Translations under genes and position numbers: made by a program
The notes under the pieces: model-generated
The model's database searches: none
What the model saw: only the letters and a program-made list of their open reading frames with translations
Told to the model about the DNA's origin: nothing
Assembly (NCBI GenBank): GCA_035632055.1
Contig: DASQHO010000036.1
Location: 1-7,991 of the forward strand
DNA from: REEB95 sp035632055
GTDB lineage: Bacteria > Pseudomonadota > Alphaproteobacteria > ATCC43930 > CGMCC-115725
Direction of reading: 5' to 3'
DNA: 7,991 bases
In this document: positions 1-5,813 of the stretch, piece after piece
Numbering within the stretch: the first letter of the stretch is position 1
How the letters are laid out: each line of letters opens with the position of its first letter

Positions 1-1
1 C

Positions 2-352
2 CCGGCGCACCACGACATGGTGCTGGCCATCACCTCGCACCTGCCGCATCTCATCGCCTACACCATCGTCGGCACCGCCACCGATCTCGAGGACACACTC
101 AAGTCCGAGGTCATCAAGTTCTCGGCCGGCGGCTTCCGCGACTTCACGCGTATTGCCGCTTCGGACCCCGTTTTCTGGCGCGACGTATTCCTCGCCAACC
201 GCGAGGCGGTGCTCGCCATGCTCCAGCGCTTCACCGAGGATCTGACGGCGATGCAGCGCGCCATTCGCTACGGCGAGGGCGATACGCTTGAGCGCGTCTT
301 CAGCCGTACCCGCGCCATCCGCAAGTCGATCGTCGACGCCAAACAGGCGTAA
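2..352 (+). CDS. tyrA: Prephenate/arogenate dehydrogenase, C-terminal part (partial, 5' end outside window)
   Basis: The reading frame is open from the first bases of the window and stops at TAA 350-352, giving the last 116 residues of a longer protein. The segment AHHDMVLAITSHLPHLIAYT is typical of the helical C-terminal dimerisation domain of TyrA-type dehydrogenases, with the conserved SHLPH histidines. The NAD(P)-binding Rossmann domain would lie upstream, outside the window. The family oxidatively decarboxylates prephenate or arogenate with NAD(P)+ on the way to tyrosine, in the cytoplasm. Later residues (FRDFTRIAASDPVFWRDVF) match the family's usual 'GFRDxTRIAxSDPxxWxDI' block. The ABM-domain gene follows 35 bases downstream on the same strand, so the two may be cotranscribed. 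The symbol could equally be tyrC, because cyclohexadienyl dehydrogenases of this group carry that name. Substrate preference cannot be read from this fragment. Confidence 0.9.
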   Translation, partial: PAHHDMVLAITSHLPHLIAYTIVGTATDLEDTLKSEVIKFSAGGFRDFTRIAASDPVFWRDVFLANREAVLAMLQRFTEDLTAMQRAIRYGEGDTLERVFSRTRAIRKSIVDAKQA

Positions 353-387
353 ACTCTTCCGACTGGCCCGTTGACCGGAGACCCGCC

Positions 388-735
388 ATGCACGTCGTCA
401 TCTTCGAGGTCGAACCAAAACCGGGGCACGAAGGCGATTACCTCGACATCGCCGCCGCGCTCAAAAGCGATCTCGAGAAGATTGACGGTTTCGTCTCGGT
501 CGAGCGCTTCCGCAGCATGAGCAAGGACGGCAAGATCCTGTCGCTTTCGTTCTGGCGCGATGCCGACGCGGTGAAGCGCTGGCGCGAGCACGCTAGGCAC
601 CGCCTGGCGCAAGCGCAGGGCCGCACCGGCATCTTCGCCGACTACCGGATCAGCGTCGCCGCGGTCGATCGGCAATACGGCATGTTCGCGCGCGCCGAAG
701 CGCCGCAGCCCGCGCCCGAAACGGTCAAGCGCTGA
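388..735 (+). CDS. Antibiotic biosynthesis monooxygenase (ABM) domain protein
   Basis: This 115-residue protein is a single ABM (dimeric alpha/beta barrel) domain. The opening strand VVIFEVEPKPG, the IDGFVSVERF block at residues 32-41, the ILSLSFWRD strand at 50-58 and the helix with W65 and H68/H71 follow the usual order of the family. ABM proteins are small cytoplasmic dimers that include quinol-forming oxygenases, haem-degrading enzymes and many uncharacterised members. The sequence does not identify the substrate. The ATG at 388 has GGAG at 377-380 with a 7-base spacer, which supports this start. The C-terminal 15 residues are proline/alanine-rich and probably disordered. The gene lies 35 bases downstream of the prephenate dehydrogenase gene and may be cotranscribed with it. 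I infer no specific link to tyrosine synthesis. Confidence 0.82.
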   Translation: MHVVIFEVEPKPGHEGDYLDIAAALKSDLEKIDGFVSVERFRSMSKDGKILSLSFWRDADAVKRWREHARHRLAQAQGRTGIFADYRISVAAVDRQYGMFARAEAPQPAPETVKR

Positions 736-756
736 AATAAATCCTCGCGTTATTTT

Positions 757-801
757 TTCTCCCTCGCCCCCTGAATGGGGGAGAGGGCAGGGTGAGGGGG
801 C
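757..801. repeat. G/C-rich dispersed-type hairpin repeat between convergent genes
   Basis: Positions 761-771 (CCCTCGCCCCC) pair with 777-787 (GGGGGAGAGGG) around a 5-base TGAAT loop, with one mismatch (766/782). The adjoining CAGGGTGAGGGGGCG completes a sequence type that I recall as a very common intergenic repeat in alphaproteobacteria. Read on the minus strand it gives the nonsense peptide PLTLPSPPFRGRG, a recurrent annotation artefact. It lies between the stop of the ABM gene (735) and the stop of the convergent DUF2125 gene (817), where it could block read-through in both directions. The thymine run (751-759) lies on the plus-strand 5' side of the stem, so this is not a textbook intrinsic terminator. 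A weak AT stem (735-740 with 750-755) followed by more thymines may end the plus-strand transcript. Confidence 0.65.
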
Positions 802-816
802 GTGTCTTGTTCTTCG

Positions 817-1824
817 CTAGTGCCAGTCGATGGTCGGAATCTTCGCGATCGCCGCCGGGCCGAGATAGAGCCGCCGGTTCTGCGCGCTGATCGGCAGTTG
901 GATCTGCTTCCTTCCGTCGTCGCCCTGCTGCGAAATCATGTTGAGGACGATGCGCGCCATGCCGGCGTCGTCTTCGGGCAGCGCGCCCGTATTCACCGCC
1001 GCGTCGATCATTTCGTTCTGGCCCCTGATCGTCGCGGTGAGCGCCGCCAGCGGCTGCAAATCGTCGTCGAGCGCCAGCGTGCCCTGCGCGTCGATGTCGA
1101 GCCGGTCCCACGCCAGATGCACGCTTGCGAGGTCGATCGCGCCGCCTTTCTTGCGCCAGGCGTCGAGCATCTGCGGCAGCGGCGCCGGCACCACCGTGCC
1201 GTCGATCGTCGCCGTCGCGGAAATGTCCTGGATGGTGGTGCCGAACGGCGCGGGCGCGGTGCGCAGATGCGCGCCCTGCACGTCGAAGCTCACCAGCAGC
1301 GCCGGATCATGGTCGGTCTTGGGCGGTGAATCGGGCTGTTGCAGCGCGACATGCACCGAGTCGACGCCCATGCCTTGCGCCCCGCCGCGGCCGGTCAGGC
1401 CCGTCGCCGTGATGTCGCCGGTGCCGCTGGGCTGGATTGGCACGGAAACCGTGCCGTCGAGCGTCTTGGCGTCGAATCCGGCCGATTGCAGCAGCAGCTC
1501 GACCCGCGCACCGTTGTGCGCGCTGAAATGCCAATGCCGCAGATCCCACGGCGCCGACGAAAAAGAAATGTCGGCGGCGTGCATCTGATAGGGCAGCGGC
1601 TTCGCCGCGGCGACGTCGAAGCCGTCGAAGCGCAAACGCACGGCAAACGGATAGCCGCCGATCTTCACTGCGTTCCATTTGATGTCGAGGCCTTCGGCGC
1701 GCCGCGCCTCGACCCACGGACCCATCTCTTTATGGATTATACCGACGAGGTAATACCAATAGCCGGAGTAAGCAGCGGCAAGGACGACCGCCAAGCCTCC
1801 GACCCACCACGTGATGCGGCGCAT
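817..1824 (-). CDS. DUF2125 family membrane-anchored protein
   Basis: From the ATG at 1824 this is a 335-residue protein ending at TAG (817-819). Residues 5-25 (WWVGGLAVVLAAAYSGYWYYL) form one hydrophobic segment, probably an uncleaved N-terminal anchor, leaving a periplasmic beta-rich domain. The IGGYPFAVRLRF block at about residues 54-65 is the signature that makes me assign it to DUF2125. The family has no known biochemical role. The frame stays open upstream to 2031, but that extension is rich in Cys, His and Arg and lacks a ribosome binding site. The start at 1824 puts the hydrophobic segment right at the N-terminus, as expected. No Shine-Dalgarno precedes 1824; instead a -10-like hexamer sits directly upstream (see the promoter entry). 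DUF2125 genes are, from memory, often found beside prephenate dehydrogenase in Bradyrhizobium relatives, which fits here. Confidence 0.85.
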   Translation of the reverse strand: MRRITWWVGGLAVVLAAAYSGYWYYLVGIIHKEMGPWVEARRAEGLDIKWNAVKIGGYPFAVRLRFDGFDVAAAKPLPYQMHAADISFSSAPWDLRHWHFSAHNGARVELLLQSAGFDAKTLDGTVSVPIQPSGTGDITATGLTGRGGAQGMGVDSVHVALQQPDSPPKTDHDPALLVSFDVQGAHLRTAPAPFGTTIQDISATATIDGTVVPAPLPQMLDAWRKKGGAIDLASVHLAWDRLDIDAQGTLALDDDLQPLAALTATIRGQNEMIDAAVNTGALPEDDAGMARIVLNMISQQGDDGRKQIQLPISAQNRRLYLGPAAIAKIPTIDWH

Positions 1825-1830
1825 GCGCGG

Positions 1831-1859
1831 AGTATACGGCGGATATGGCCCGCGGTCGA
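1831..1859 (-). promoter_or_regulatory. Candidate sigma-70 promoter of the DUF2125 gene, possibly leaderless
   Basis: On the minus strand TATACT (1836 down to 1831) matches the -10 consensus at five of six positions. It is separated by 17 bases from TCGACC (1859 down to 1854), which matches TTGACA at four of six. Transcription from it would start about 7 bases beyond the hexamer, at or next to the A of the ATG at 1824. The absence of a purine-rich ribosome binding site between the hexamer and the ATG fits a leaderless mRNA. This is a pattern match only; no expression evidence is available. Confidence 0.4.
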
Positions 1860-1884
1860 GCGCGCGGCAACGGCCTGTTTTGTT

Positions 1885-1967
1885 GCGCCACATTTTGTCA
1901 TGCCCGGCCACGATGAAAGGAAAATTGGCGCGATTGCAGCTGAATTCGCGGCCGGTAGCGCCACATT
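1885..1967. repeat. Two direct copies of GCGCCACATT, 73 bases apart
   Basis: GCGCCACATT occurs at 1885-1894 and again at 1958-1967 in the same orientation. On the minus strand both read AATGTGGCGC, preceded by a similar GACAA/GTCA. The start-to-start distance of 73 bases is close to seven turns of B-DNA, so two proteins bound here would face the same side. The repeats lie 61 to 143 bases upstream of the DUF2125 start. They could be operator half-sites or chance; a 10-base repeat alone is weak evidence. Confidence 0.3.
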
Positions 1968-2183
1968 GACAGGTGGCGGTCGTGGAGTGCGATTTCGGAA
2001 TCCGGCACGCGCATGCGCACCATCGATCCATCGCGGAGCGTGGGCTCGACGACGATTTGACAAACCGCTGCGCCGTCGTCGCCCGTTAAAAATGGTCGGC
2101 GGCGGCGGCGATGTCGGTGCTGCCGCGCCGCCAACGTGGTTAATGTACTCTTAGCGCGCACGCTGCGGCCATGTTCCGCTTCA

Positions 2184-2288
2184 CTCGGTTTGGGCAAACC
2201 GAGGCTCGACCGCGGAAATGCCGGCTTTTCCGGCCGCATTTAAGATCGGAAGACGCCGCAAAATTTACGGCGGCTGCGTGCGCCTTTT
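2184..2288 (+). other. Run of three to four hairpins ending in TTTT (candidate structured leader or small RNA)
   Basis: The first hairpin is perfect: CTCGGTTT (2184-2191), loop GGGC, AAACCGAG (2196-2203). The second pairs AAATGC-CGG (2216-2224) with CCG-GCATTT (2230-2241) around CTTTT, with a 3-base GCC bulge. The third pairs CGCCG (2254-2258) with CGGCG (2268-2272). A competing short stem, GGCG (2269-2272) with CGCC (2281-2284), is followed by TTTT (2285-2288). This arrangement on the plus strand could be a small RNA with a weak terminator. It ends right where the FNR/FixK-like box begins. No promoter for it is obvious, and the terminator stem is only four base pairs. Confidence 0.3.
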
Positions 2289-2302
2289 GTGATTCAGATC
2301 AA
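2289..2302 (+). promoter_or_regulatory. FNR/FixK-like binding site upstream of the c-di-GMP gene
   Basis: GTGAT-TCAG-ATCAA matches the FNR/FixK consensus TTGAT-N4-ATCAA at nine of ten defined positions. If it activates at the usual -41.5 position, transcription would start near 2337. A poor -10-like CATGCT (2324-2329) has the right spacing. The site lies 125 bases before the GTG start of the PAS-GAF-PAS-GGDEF-EAL gene and about 465 bases from the divergent DUF2125 start, so the former is the more likely target. FNR/FixK regulators respond to low oxygen in this bacterial group. This is a single-site match without experimental support. Confidence 0.4.
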
Positions 2303-2415
2303 TGCGGTCCCTGCTCGTAAAGCCATGCTGTGGGCTGATGATAGAGCGCCATTGCGCTTTACCGGCCGGTCGCGCGGATCGCCTGAATGGTGCCGAGCGA
2401 CGCACGCGCACGATC

Positions 2416-2420
2416 GAGGA
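2416..2420 (+). promoter_or_regulatory. Ribosome binding site that sets the GTG start at 2428
   Basis: GAGGA at 2416-2420 is followed by a 7-base spacer and GTG (2428-2430), in frame with the long signalling ORF. The upstream in-frame ATG at 2302 has no comparable purine-rich site. The 42 residues between the two are Cys/Arg-rich and unlike the rest of the protein. This decides in favour of GTG 2428. Confidence 0.75.
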
Positions 2421-2427
2421 CTGCCAC

Positions 2428-5103
2428 GTGGAGAACAATATCGTTTCGCCCACAGACGGGCCCGAGCTCCGCGAGCAAGCGGCGATTTATCGTAGCTTGG
2501 TCGAACAGGAAATTTGCGGCGTTGTCATCGTCCGGGACGACGGAACGCTTGTTTACGTCAATGCGCGTTTCGCGGCGATGCTTGAGGACTCACCGGCGAA
2601 ATTAATTGGCCGCTCGCTGCTCGGAATGGTGCCGCCGGCAGAGCAGCCCGCGATGCGCGAAGCGTTCTGTCAGCCGTCGGATGGTGGCGCCAAAAAGATG
2701 CAATTCGCGTCGCAATTGGTGACGAAGAGCGGAGAGACGCTGGATGTCCTCCTCAATTTATCCACGTCGACGTATCAAGGCCGACCGGCGTCGATTGCCA
2801 CCATTTCCGACATCTCCGATCGGCGCCGCGCCGAGCGGTCGCTTGTCCGGCTGAAACGGACGCTGCGAACCTTGAGCCGCGGTAACGAGGTTCTTGTCGG
2901 TGCGGAGAGCGAACAGCACCTTCTCGACGAAATGTGCCGCACCCTCGTCGAGGTCGGCGGCTACCGCGGAGCCTTTATCGGGATGATCACGCACGACGAA
3001 GAAAAGCTCGTGCGTCCAGTTGCTTGGGCGGGTCTCGCAAAGGCGTATTTGGAAAGGGCAAAGATAACCTGGGCGGATGACGCGTGGGGCAATGGCCCGA
3101 CCGGAACCGCGATTAAGACCGGCGAACCGCAAATCAACCAGGACTTCGCAACCAACCCGAGCATGGCGCCGTGGCGAAGCGTGGCCCTCGAACTCGGCTT
3201 TGCTTCGAGCATTTCGCTGCCATTGAAAGATGATTCTGAAGTGTTGGGCGCCTTGACGATCTATGCGGCAAAACCCACGGCTTTCGACAGCGAGGAAGTC
3301 CGGTTGCTCGTAGAGCTGGCGAACGACCTTTCGTTCGGAATCGCGGCACTGCGCGACCGGATTGCTCGCGCGGAGGGCGAACAGAAGTTGCAAAGCGTTT
3401 CCGAGAATCTGCCGGGCGTGATCTTCCGCCGGGTGCTGAAGGCCGATGGTACGGTTACCTATCCCTATTTCAGTGCGGGCGCGCTCGATTTCTATGATGT
3501 CGGCACGGATGAGCTCGAACGCGATCGATCGCCCGTCGAGCGGCTGGGTCTGGTCAGCGAGCAGACACGGTTTGCCGATGCGATCCGGCGCTCGGCCGCA
3601 GAACTCTCGCCGCTCGATCTCGACGTGCAGATCGATCGCCCGGATGGGTCTAAAAAGTGGCTCCGGACGATATCGCGGCCACGACGGCTCGAGAACGGCG
3701 ATGTCGAATGGTCCGGAATAGCGCTCGATGTGACCCGCACGAAAGAGGCGGAGGCGCATCGCGATCACCTCGTGTACCACGACGCCCTGACCGGTTTGCC
3801 CAACCGGAAACTTTTCGTTGAGCGCCTGGCACAAGCGCTGGCCGTGGCGGAACGCTATTCACGCGCCATTGCCGTCTTCGCGATTGAGTTGGTATCGCTT
3901 CACGACATCACCGCCGGCGCGGGAATTGCCGCCGGCGACGCTGCCGTGTGCGAGGCGGCGCGCCGGTTGCTCAAGGCGGATGATATCGGCGACTCGATCG
4001 CCTATATCGGCGGCGGCCAGTTCCTTGCGCTCATGATCGAGAGCGGCGGCGAAGCTTGCGTCGATACGCGTCTAAAGACCATCGGCGCAATTTTCGATCG
4101 CCAGGTTAGTCTGGAGGATCGGAATTTTCCTCTCGAGATTGCAACCGGTGTCGCCGTCGGTCCGCAAGACAGCCGCGACGCAGAGTCGCTCATCCGCTAC
4201 GCGATGACCGCGCTTCACAGCGCCAAAGAGCAACCGTTCAGGGTGCCGCAATATTACGACACGGACATGACGGTTAAGGCGGTCAGGCGGGCGAGCCTCG
4301 AAGCGGATTTGCGTCGAGCGATTGACGAACGAGAGTTCATCGTCTTCTATCAGCCGCTGGTCGACGGCCAAAGCTTCGAGATCGTCGGCGCCGAGGCGCT
4401 GGTGCGCTGGCAGCACCCAGTACGCGGTCTCGTAGCGCCAAGCGAATACATTCCGATCGCCGAAGAAACCGGATTGATTGCGCCGATCGGGGAATGCGTG
4501 TTGCAGCAGGCTTGCCGGGATGCGGAAGCATGGTCCCGGGACGGACTCTCCGAAATACCCGTGTCCGTCAATCTCTCCGGCGAGCAGCTCGCGCACGACA
4601 TTGGCACCACCGTCCTGCGCATCCTTGCGGAAACTGGCCTCAATCCACATCGCTTGAAGCTTGAACTCACCGAAAGCGCATTTATCAGCAACTTTGAAGT
4701 CACGATGCCGATATTCGAACGGCTTCTTAAGCGGGGTATCCGGTTTTCGATCGATGATTTCGGCACGGATCACTCGAGCTTGGGGCGGTTGGCGAAACTG
4801 CCGTTCGAAACGCTCAAGATCGACCAATCGTTCACGAGGGAAATGACCAAGGGCGGCTCGCAAACTGCCCTGGCCAGGGCGATCGTGGCTTTGGCCCATG
4901 CCATGGGCATGCGCGCCGTGGCGGAAGGCGTCGAGACGCCAGATCAACTGGCGTTTCTGCGTGCGTATTCGTGCGATGTCCTGCAGGGCTATCTCTTCAG
5001 CCGCCCGGTCGTGCTGGACCGCTTCCGCGCGTTGCTCAGCGCTCGCGTGCTCCTGCCCGGCGCGGCGTCGGGCCAGGAGACACGCGGCAATTTAAGTGCC
5101 TAG
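2428..5103 (+). CDS. PAS-GAF-PAS-GGDEF-EAL protein; degenerate GGDEF, probable c-di-GMP phosphodiesterase
   Basis: From the GTG at 2428 the protein has 891 residues and no membrane segment, so it should be a cytoplasmic sensor. The order is PAS (about 21-131), GAF (about 158-310, with GPTGTAIKTGEP), PAS (about 318-439), GGDEF (about 447-610) and EAL (about 621-868). The GGDEF signature reads GGGQF (528-532), the usual LDLDxFKxIND reads IELVSLHDITA, and the Arg of the RxxD inhibitory site is missing, so diguanylate cyclase activity is unlikely. The EAL half keeps E656 (EALVRW), N715 (VNLS), E746 (ELTES), D776/D777 (DDFGT), K797 (LKID), E833 (AEGVE) and Q853 (QGY). One oddity is DDFGTDHSS in place of DDFGTGYSS. 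I infer that it hydrolyses c-di-GMP in response to signals sensed by PAS/GAF, with the GGDEF domain perhaps binding GTP or acting structurally. The gene uses visibly more A/T-ending codons than nrdJ. It stands alone, with an FNR/FixK-like box upstream and a hairpin after the stop. Confidence 0.92.
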   Translation: MENNIVSPTDGPELREQAAIYRSLVEQEICGVVIVRDDGTLVYVNARFAAMLEDSPAKLIGRSLLGMVPPAEQPAMREAFCQPSDGGAKKMQFASQLVTKSGETLDVLLNLSTSTYQGRPASIATISDISDRRRAERSLVRLKRTLRTLSRGNEVLVGAESEQHLLDEMCRTLVEVGGYRGAFIGMITHDEEKLVRPVAWAGLAKAYLERAKITWADDAWGNGPTGTAIKTGEPQINQDFATNPSMAPWRSVALELGFASSISLPLKDDSEVLGALTIYAAKPTAFDSEEVRLLVELANDLSFGIAALRDRIARAEGEQKLQSVSENLPGVIFRRVLKADGTVTYPYFSAGALDFYDVGTDELERDRSPVERLGLVSEQTRFADAIRRSAAELSPLDLDVQIDRPDGSKKWLRTISRPRRLENGDVEWSGIALDVTRTKEAEAHRDHLVYHDALTGLPNRKLFVERLAQALAVAERYSRAIAVFAIELVSLHDITAGAGIAAGDAAVCEAARRLLKADDIGDSIAYIGGGQFLALMIESGGEACVDTRLKTIGAIFDRQVSLEDRNFPLEIATGVAVGPQDSRDAESLIRYAMTALHSAKEQPFRVPQYYDTDMTVKAVRRASLEADLRRAIDEREFIVFYQPLVDGQSFEIVGAEALVRWQHPVRGLVAPSEYIPIAEETGLIAPIGECVLQQACRDAEAWSRDGLSEIPVSVNLSGEQLAHDIGTTVLRILAETGLNPHRLKLELTESAFISNFEVTMPIFERLLKRGIRFSIDDFGTDHSSLGRLAKLPFETLKIDQSFTREMTKGGSQTALARAIVALAHAMGMRAVAEGVETPDQLAFLRAYSCDVLQGYLFSRPVVLDRFRALLSARVLLPGAASGQETRGNLSA

Positions 5104-5110
5104 AATTGAA

Positions 5111-5146
5111 GTGAAGGCGGCCGCAATTTGTGAACGCGGCCTTCAC
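5111..5146. terminator. Hairpin between convergent genes (probable transcription end)
   Basis: GTGAAGG-cgg-CCGC (5111-5124) pairs with GCGGCCTTCAC (5136-5146) around an 11-base loop, giving 11 base pairs with a 3-base bulge. It starts 7 bases after the stop of the c-di-GMP gene and lies 26 bases from the stop of the convergent zinc-ribbon gene. Neither side has a real thymine tract, so its efficiency as an intrinsic terminator is uncertain. The position between two converging stops is what makes a terminator role plausible. Confidence 0.5.
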
Positions 5147-5172
5147 GCGCCACTCCTCTGCATCGTCTTGCG

Positions 5173-5409
5173 CTATCTTGTCCGCCATCCCTGATCGGTA
5201 AGGACGATCGCCGGCCGCACGCGCGTCTTGCAGCGATCGCAGCGCATCTTTTCGCGCAAGTCGCGCAACGTCACGTCGCCGTTGAACGACATGAGCTTGC
5301 GCGGGTCGAGCCGCACCGCGTGGCCGCACGCGACGCACAGGATCCACAGCATGGTGTGCGCCGCGCAGGCCTCCGACAGGCGTTCGATGGGTCCGATGGG
5401 TGCGCGCAT
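5173..5409 (-). CDS. Small zinc-ribbon-like protein (two CxxC motifs)
   Basis: A protein of 78 residues from the ATG at 5409, or 81 from the in-frame TTG at 5418, ending at TAG (5173-5175). Two CxxC pairs, CVAC and CDRC, are separated by 29 residues containing GDVTLRDLREKM. This fits a zinc ribbon in which the four cysteines bind one zinc ion. I recall similar short proteins (CxxCGH... DVTLxxLRxxxxCxxC) as common, uncharacterised genes in alphaproteobacteria. No catalytic residues or membrane segment are visible. The start is uncertain: neither 5418 nor 5409 has a good ribosome binding site, and an ATG at 5352 (MLWILC) sits just before the first CxxC. The gene converges with the c-di-GMP gene and is divergent from the 105-residue hypothetical. 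A nucleic-acid or protein binding role is possible but not shown. Confidence 0.72.
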   Translation of the reverse strand: MRAPIGPIERLSEACAAHTMLWILCVACGHAVRLDPRKLMSFNGDVTLRDLREKMRCDRCKTRVRPAIVLTDQGWRTR

Positions 5410-5478
5410 GCCCGACAATCGTTCTTGAAATGTTCACCATACTCTGGCAGGCTTGCGGGCCCTTGGAAAGAGGCGGAA

Positions 5479-5796
5479 ATGGACGCTTTTACGGCTGTGG
5501 ATCGGCTTTTGGCCGGTCGTTATCAGGTCGGTCTCGAGGACGTGCTGTGCGAAGGCTGCCTGACCGGGCGGCTGCCGGCGATGTTCGACGGCGATGCCGC
5601 GATCGCGCACCGCTGCACGCGGATGCAGGCCGACGCCGACGGCGGCCGGAGCTTCACCTTCGAAGGCACCTTCACGCTGATGGAGGTGCGCTACAATTTC
5701 CGCTGCTACATCTTCGCCGACGCCGGCGGCCAGCGCTTCGTCTCCGACGTCGCACTGTTCGAGCCGGTTGAGTGGGAAACGCGGCTGGCGTTGTAA
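5479..5796 (+). CDS. Hypothetical protein of 105 residues with four cysteines
   Basis: I do not recognise this family by name. The ATG at 5479 has AGAGG (5469-5473) with a 5-base spacer, a good ribosome binding site that rules out the longer in-frame reading from 5320. The 105-residue product begins MDAFTAVDRLLAGRY, contains a CEGC pair (C24, C27) plus C46 and C76, and ends in alternating hydrophobic residues (SFTFEGTFTLMEVRYNF, RFVSDVALFEP) that suggest a small beta-sheet domain. The cysteines could bind a metal, but the spacing is not a standard zinc finger. There is no signal peptide or membrane segment. It is divergent from the zinc-ribbon gene and convergent with the DUF1150-like gene, whose stop is 17 bases away. 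Its last 19 codons have a degenerate second copy at 6261-6317. Confidence 0.72.
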   Translation: MDAFTAVDRLLAGRYQVGLEDVLCEGCLTGRLPAMFDGDAAIAHRCTRMQADADGGRSFTFEGTFTLMEVRYNFRCYIFADAGGQRFVSDVALFEPVEWETRLAL

Positions 5797-5813
5797 GCGT
5801 GATGTGTCGTTCG

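Larger units (their letters stand above)
1825..2427. other. Intergenic region of about 600 bases between two divergent genes
   Basis: I see no convincing gene between the DUF2125 start and the GTG start of the cyclic-di-GMP gene. Open frames here are either extensions of flanking genes or Arg/His/Cys-rich translations without a ribosome binding site. What it does contain is listed separately: a promoter-like site for the minus-strand gene, a 10-base direct repeat at 1885 and 1958, consecutive hairpins at 2184-2288, and an FNR/FixK-like palindrome at 2289-2302. The part from about 1970 to 2183 shows only a GGCGGCGGCGGCG run at 2098-2110 and nothing else I can name. The length and the concentration of symmetrical elements fit a regulatory region serving both divergent genes. 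Confidence 0.6.

Noticed and set aside
1825..2031. N-terminal extension of the DUF2125 reading frame to 2031
   Set aside because: It adds 69 Cys/His/Arg-rich residues in front of the obvious membrane anchor, has no ribosome binding site, and runs through the promoter-like site.
1339..2154. 271-codon plus-strand ORF
   Set aside because: It is mostly antisense to the DUF2125 gene, with Arg/Ala-rich composition typical of GC-rich shadow frames.
1898..2239. 113-codon minus-strand ORF in the intergenic region
   Set aside because: Part of it looks protein-like (VRMRVPDSEIALHDR), and I considered a PilZ remnant. The rest is an Arg/His run, it crosses the perfect hairpin, and I see no ribosome binding site or real family match.
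2758..3834. 358-codon minus-strand ORF
   Set aside because: It is antisense to the PAS-GAF-PAS part of the signalling gene, which has clear domains on the plus strand.
4072..4947. 291-codon minus-strand ORF
   Set aside because: It is antisense to the EAL domain, with no recognisable family.
5036..5440. 134-codon minus-strand ORF over the zinc-ribbon gene
   Set aside because: It is in a different frame from the CxxC/CxxC protein, is Arg/His-rich, and overlaps the end of the c-di-GMP gene and the terminator hairpin.
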